From the NCBI GenBank assembly GCA_964057225.1, contig OZ059895.1, forward strand, positions 18,815,688 to 18,879,687: a stretch of 64,000 nt of DNA. The letters run 5' to 3'. The notes beneath the pieces are model-generated. The model saw only the letters and a list, made by a program, of their open reading frames with translations. It had not been told where the DNA came from and searched no databases. Positions 61,595 through 64,000 of this stretch are shown here, one piece after another. Position 1 is the first letter of the stretch; each line of letters opens with the position of its first letter. The translations under genes and the position numbers were made by a program. Origin of the DNA: Auanema rhodensis. Lineage: Eukaryota; Nematoda; Chromadorea; Rhabditida; Rhabditidae.

Positions 61595-62473
61595 ATGAAT
61601 CGTTGTTTATCTACTCGGAGTGTTGATCTTCTTAGACAATCTGCAAAAAAGTTATCAGCATCTGCTCACGAAGCATCTTGTACTGTTGAATCTACTAGTA
61701 CTCATATTAATATTTCTCGGTATATGATAGTAATCCTTATCTTAATCACAGTTTCTTTAGTTTGAAGCCTCGTCACAGAGTGATTATCAATGGTGGTGTT
61801 CCCCCTGTTGAGTTTGATTGGGAAAAAAGTCGTGCAGCTGAACGCGAACGTTTTGGACAATATGGCTTAAAAAGCAATGTAGATATAGGAAAATTATGGC
61901 CGTCGGTGGAGGTTTTCTGGAACGGCTGCAGCTTAACGCGTACATCATTGATTTTTAGGAAGTCGAAGAGCAATATGCGCTAGGCTTGTTCCGAGAATAT
62001 AATGATGTTGTTAACGAATTGAAGATGCTGACGACCGAAAAAGAAAAAAAAAGAGTTCAACGGTTTCTAGCATTCTCTTTTTTTTGGTAATGAATGTCAA
62101 ACTTATAGATTGGCGGAGCTTGAAAAGAAAGAAGCAAAATATCCTGATCTTTTAGCTAAATATAAAGCCAGCTTAATCAAAGCTGAAAAGGAGAAGGATG
62201 AAAAAGAACTAGTTTTAGAAAGAAGAATAAGGTAATCTCTCAAGTATTTATTTTTAATCCAATAATGATTTAAGAGAAATCCAAGAATACTTTGGTTATT
62301 GGATGGATCCAAAAGATCCTCGTTTTGAGGTTATGCTGCAACAAAAGGAAGCTGAAGAAAAGAAGGTTAGTTTATTCATATATATTCTTTTCTGAGCTTT
62401 GTATTCTATTTAGGCTGAGAAAATGGCTAAGAGGTTAGAATTGCAAAAGAAGAAAATTGCTGAAATTGTTTAG
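61595..62473 (+). CDS. Mitoribosomal protein mL64 / CRIF1 (GADD45GIP1-like)
   Basis: Six exons, about 225 residues. An N-terminal Ser/Arg-rich leader (MNRCLSTRSVDLLRQSAKKL) looks like a mitochondrial targeting sequence. The body is highly charged and helical: GGVPPVEFDWEKSRAAERER, FGQYGLKSNVDIGKLWPSVE, then lysine/glutamate coiled coil (ELEKKEAKYPDLLAKYKASL). The family end motif EIQEYFGYWMDPKDPRFEVM is followed by KKAEKMAKRLELQKKKIAEI. That pattern fits CRIF1/mL64, a component of the mitochondrial large ribosomal subunit near the exit tunnel, also reported to interact with GADD45 in mammals. The ATG follows AAGCTTAG directly. It lies 204 bases after lin-53 and 154 before ATE1, so probably the middle gene of an operon. 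Confidence 0.83.
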
Positions 62474-62627
62474 TTGTTGCAAAATATATTAGCTGTTGAT
62501 AGATGAAATTATTTTTATAAATTTTTTTCACATTCGTTGTTGTTCCTTCATTATCTTGTATATTTCAATTTTCACTTACTTTGATCTGTGTTGATAAAGT
62601 TCCATTATTCTTTTATTTCGTTATAGA

Positions 62628-64000
<1,373 letters not shown>

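Overview
This is nuclear DNA of a nematode. Genes are cut by many short (about 40-60 base) AT-rich introns ending in TTTCAG. Many start codons sit within a few bases of such an acceptor, as expected for spliced-leader trans-splicing. The window also carries a major-sperm-protein domain gene, two cuticle-type collagens and an FLP-22-type neuropeptide precursor. Species cannot be read from the sequence. From memory, many recognised genes (nath-10, hmp-2 or sys-1, flp-22, adsl-1, hda-3, mag-1, acbp-1, nra-2, lin-53, ate-1) have C. elegans relatives on chromosome I, so this may be part of the same ancestral linkage group.

Layout. 0-6.9 kb: the 3' end of an SLC6 transporter (+), an MSP-domain gene (-), a small unknown gene (+), a Costars/ABRA-like gene (+) and TRAP-alpha (+). 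7.6-16.4 kb: NAT10 (RNA cytidine acetyltransferase) and a beta-catenin-like armadillo gene with possible upstream exons. 17-20.5 kb: two membrane-anchored collagens in tandem. 20.7-21.7 kb: a 983-base Maverick/Polinton derivative. 21.9-29.97 kb: ANKFY1/rabankyrin-5 (-) head-to-head with adenylosuccinate lyase, which is followed closely by the N-terminal glutamine amidase NTAQ1. 30.4-32.1 kb: a second Maverick derivative with 101-base terminal inverted repeats. 33.3-33.9 kb: flp-22 (-). 34-47.4 kb: a gene-poor, GA-microsatellite-rich stretch with a few coding-looking minus-strand exons. 47.4-51.2 kb: two divergent bHLH genes facing each other across a near-perfect 3.1 kb palindrome. 52-64 kb: dense housekeeping genes: class I HDAC, mago nashi, UBE2F-like E2 (-), ACBP, nicalin (-), then a compact + strand trio of lin-53/RBBP4, a CRIF1/mL64-like mitoribosomal protein and ATE1 (cut by the window end).

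Functional links. HDAC and LIN-53 are partners in Sin3/NuRD-type complexes. NTAQ1 and ATE1 are consecutive enzymes of the Arg/N-degron pathway. TRAP-alpha and nicalin act at the ER translocon.

The two most unusual structures are the pair of short Maverick-derived elements, each with intact 6-base target-site duplications and shared AGTAGTATA termini, and the bHLH palindrome, whose arms are almost identical although the gene ends outside them have diverged. Coordinates of spliced genes run from start codon to stop codon, introns included.
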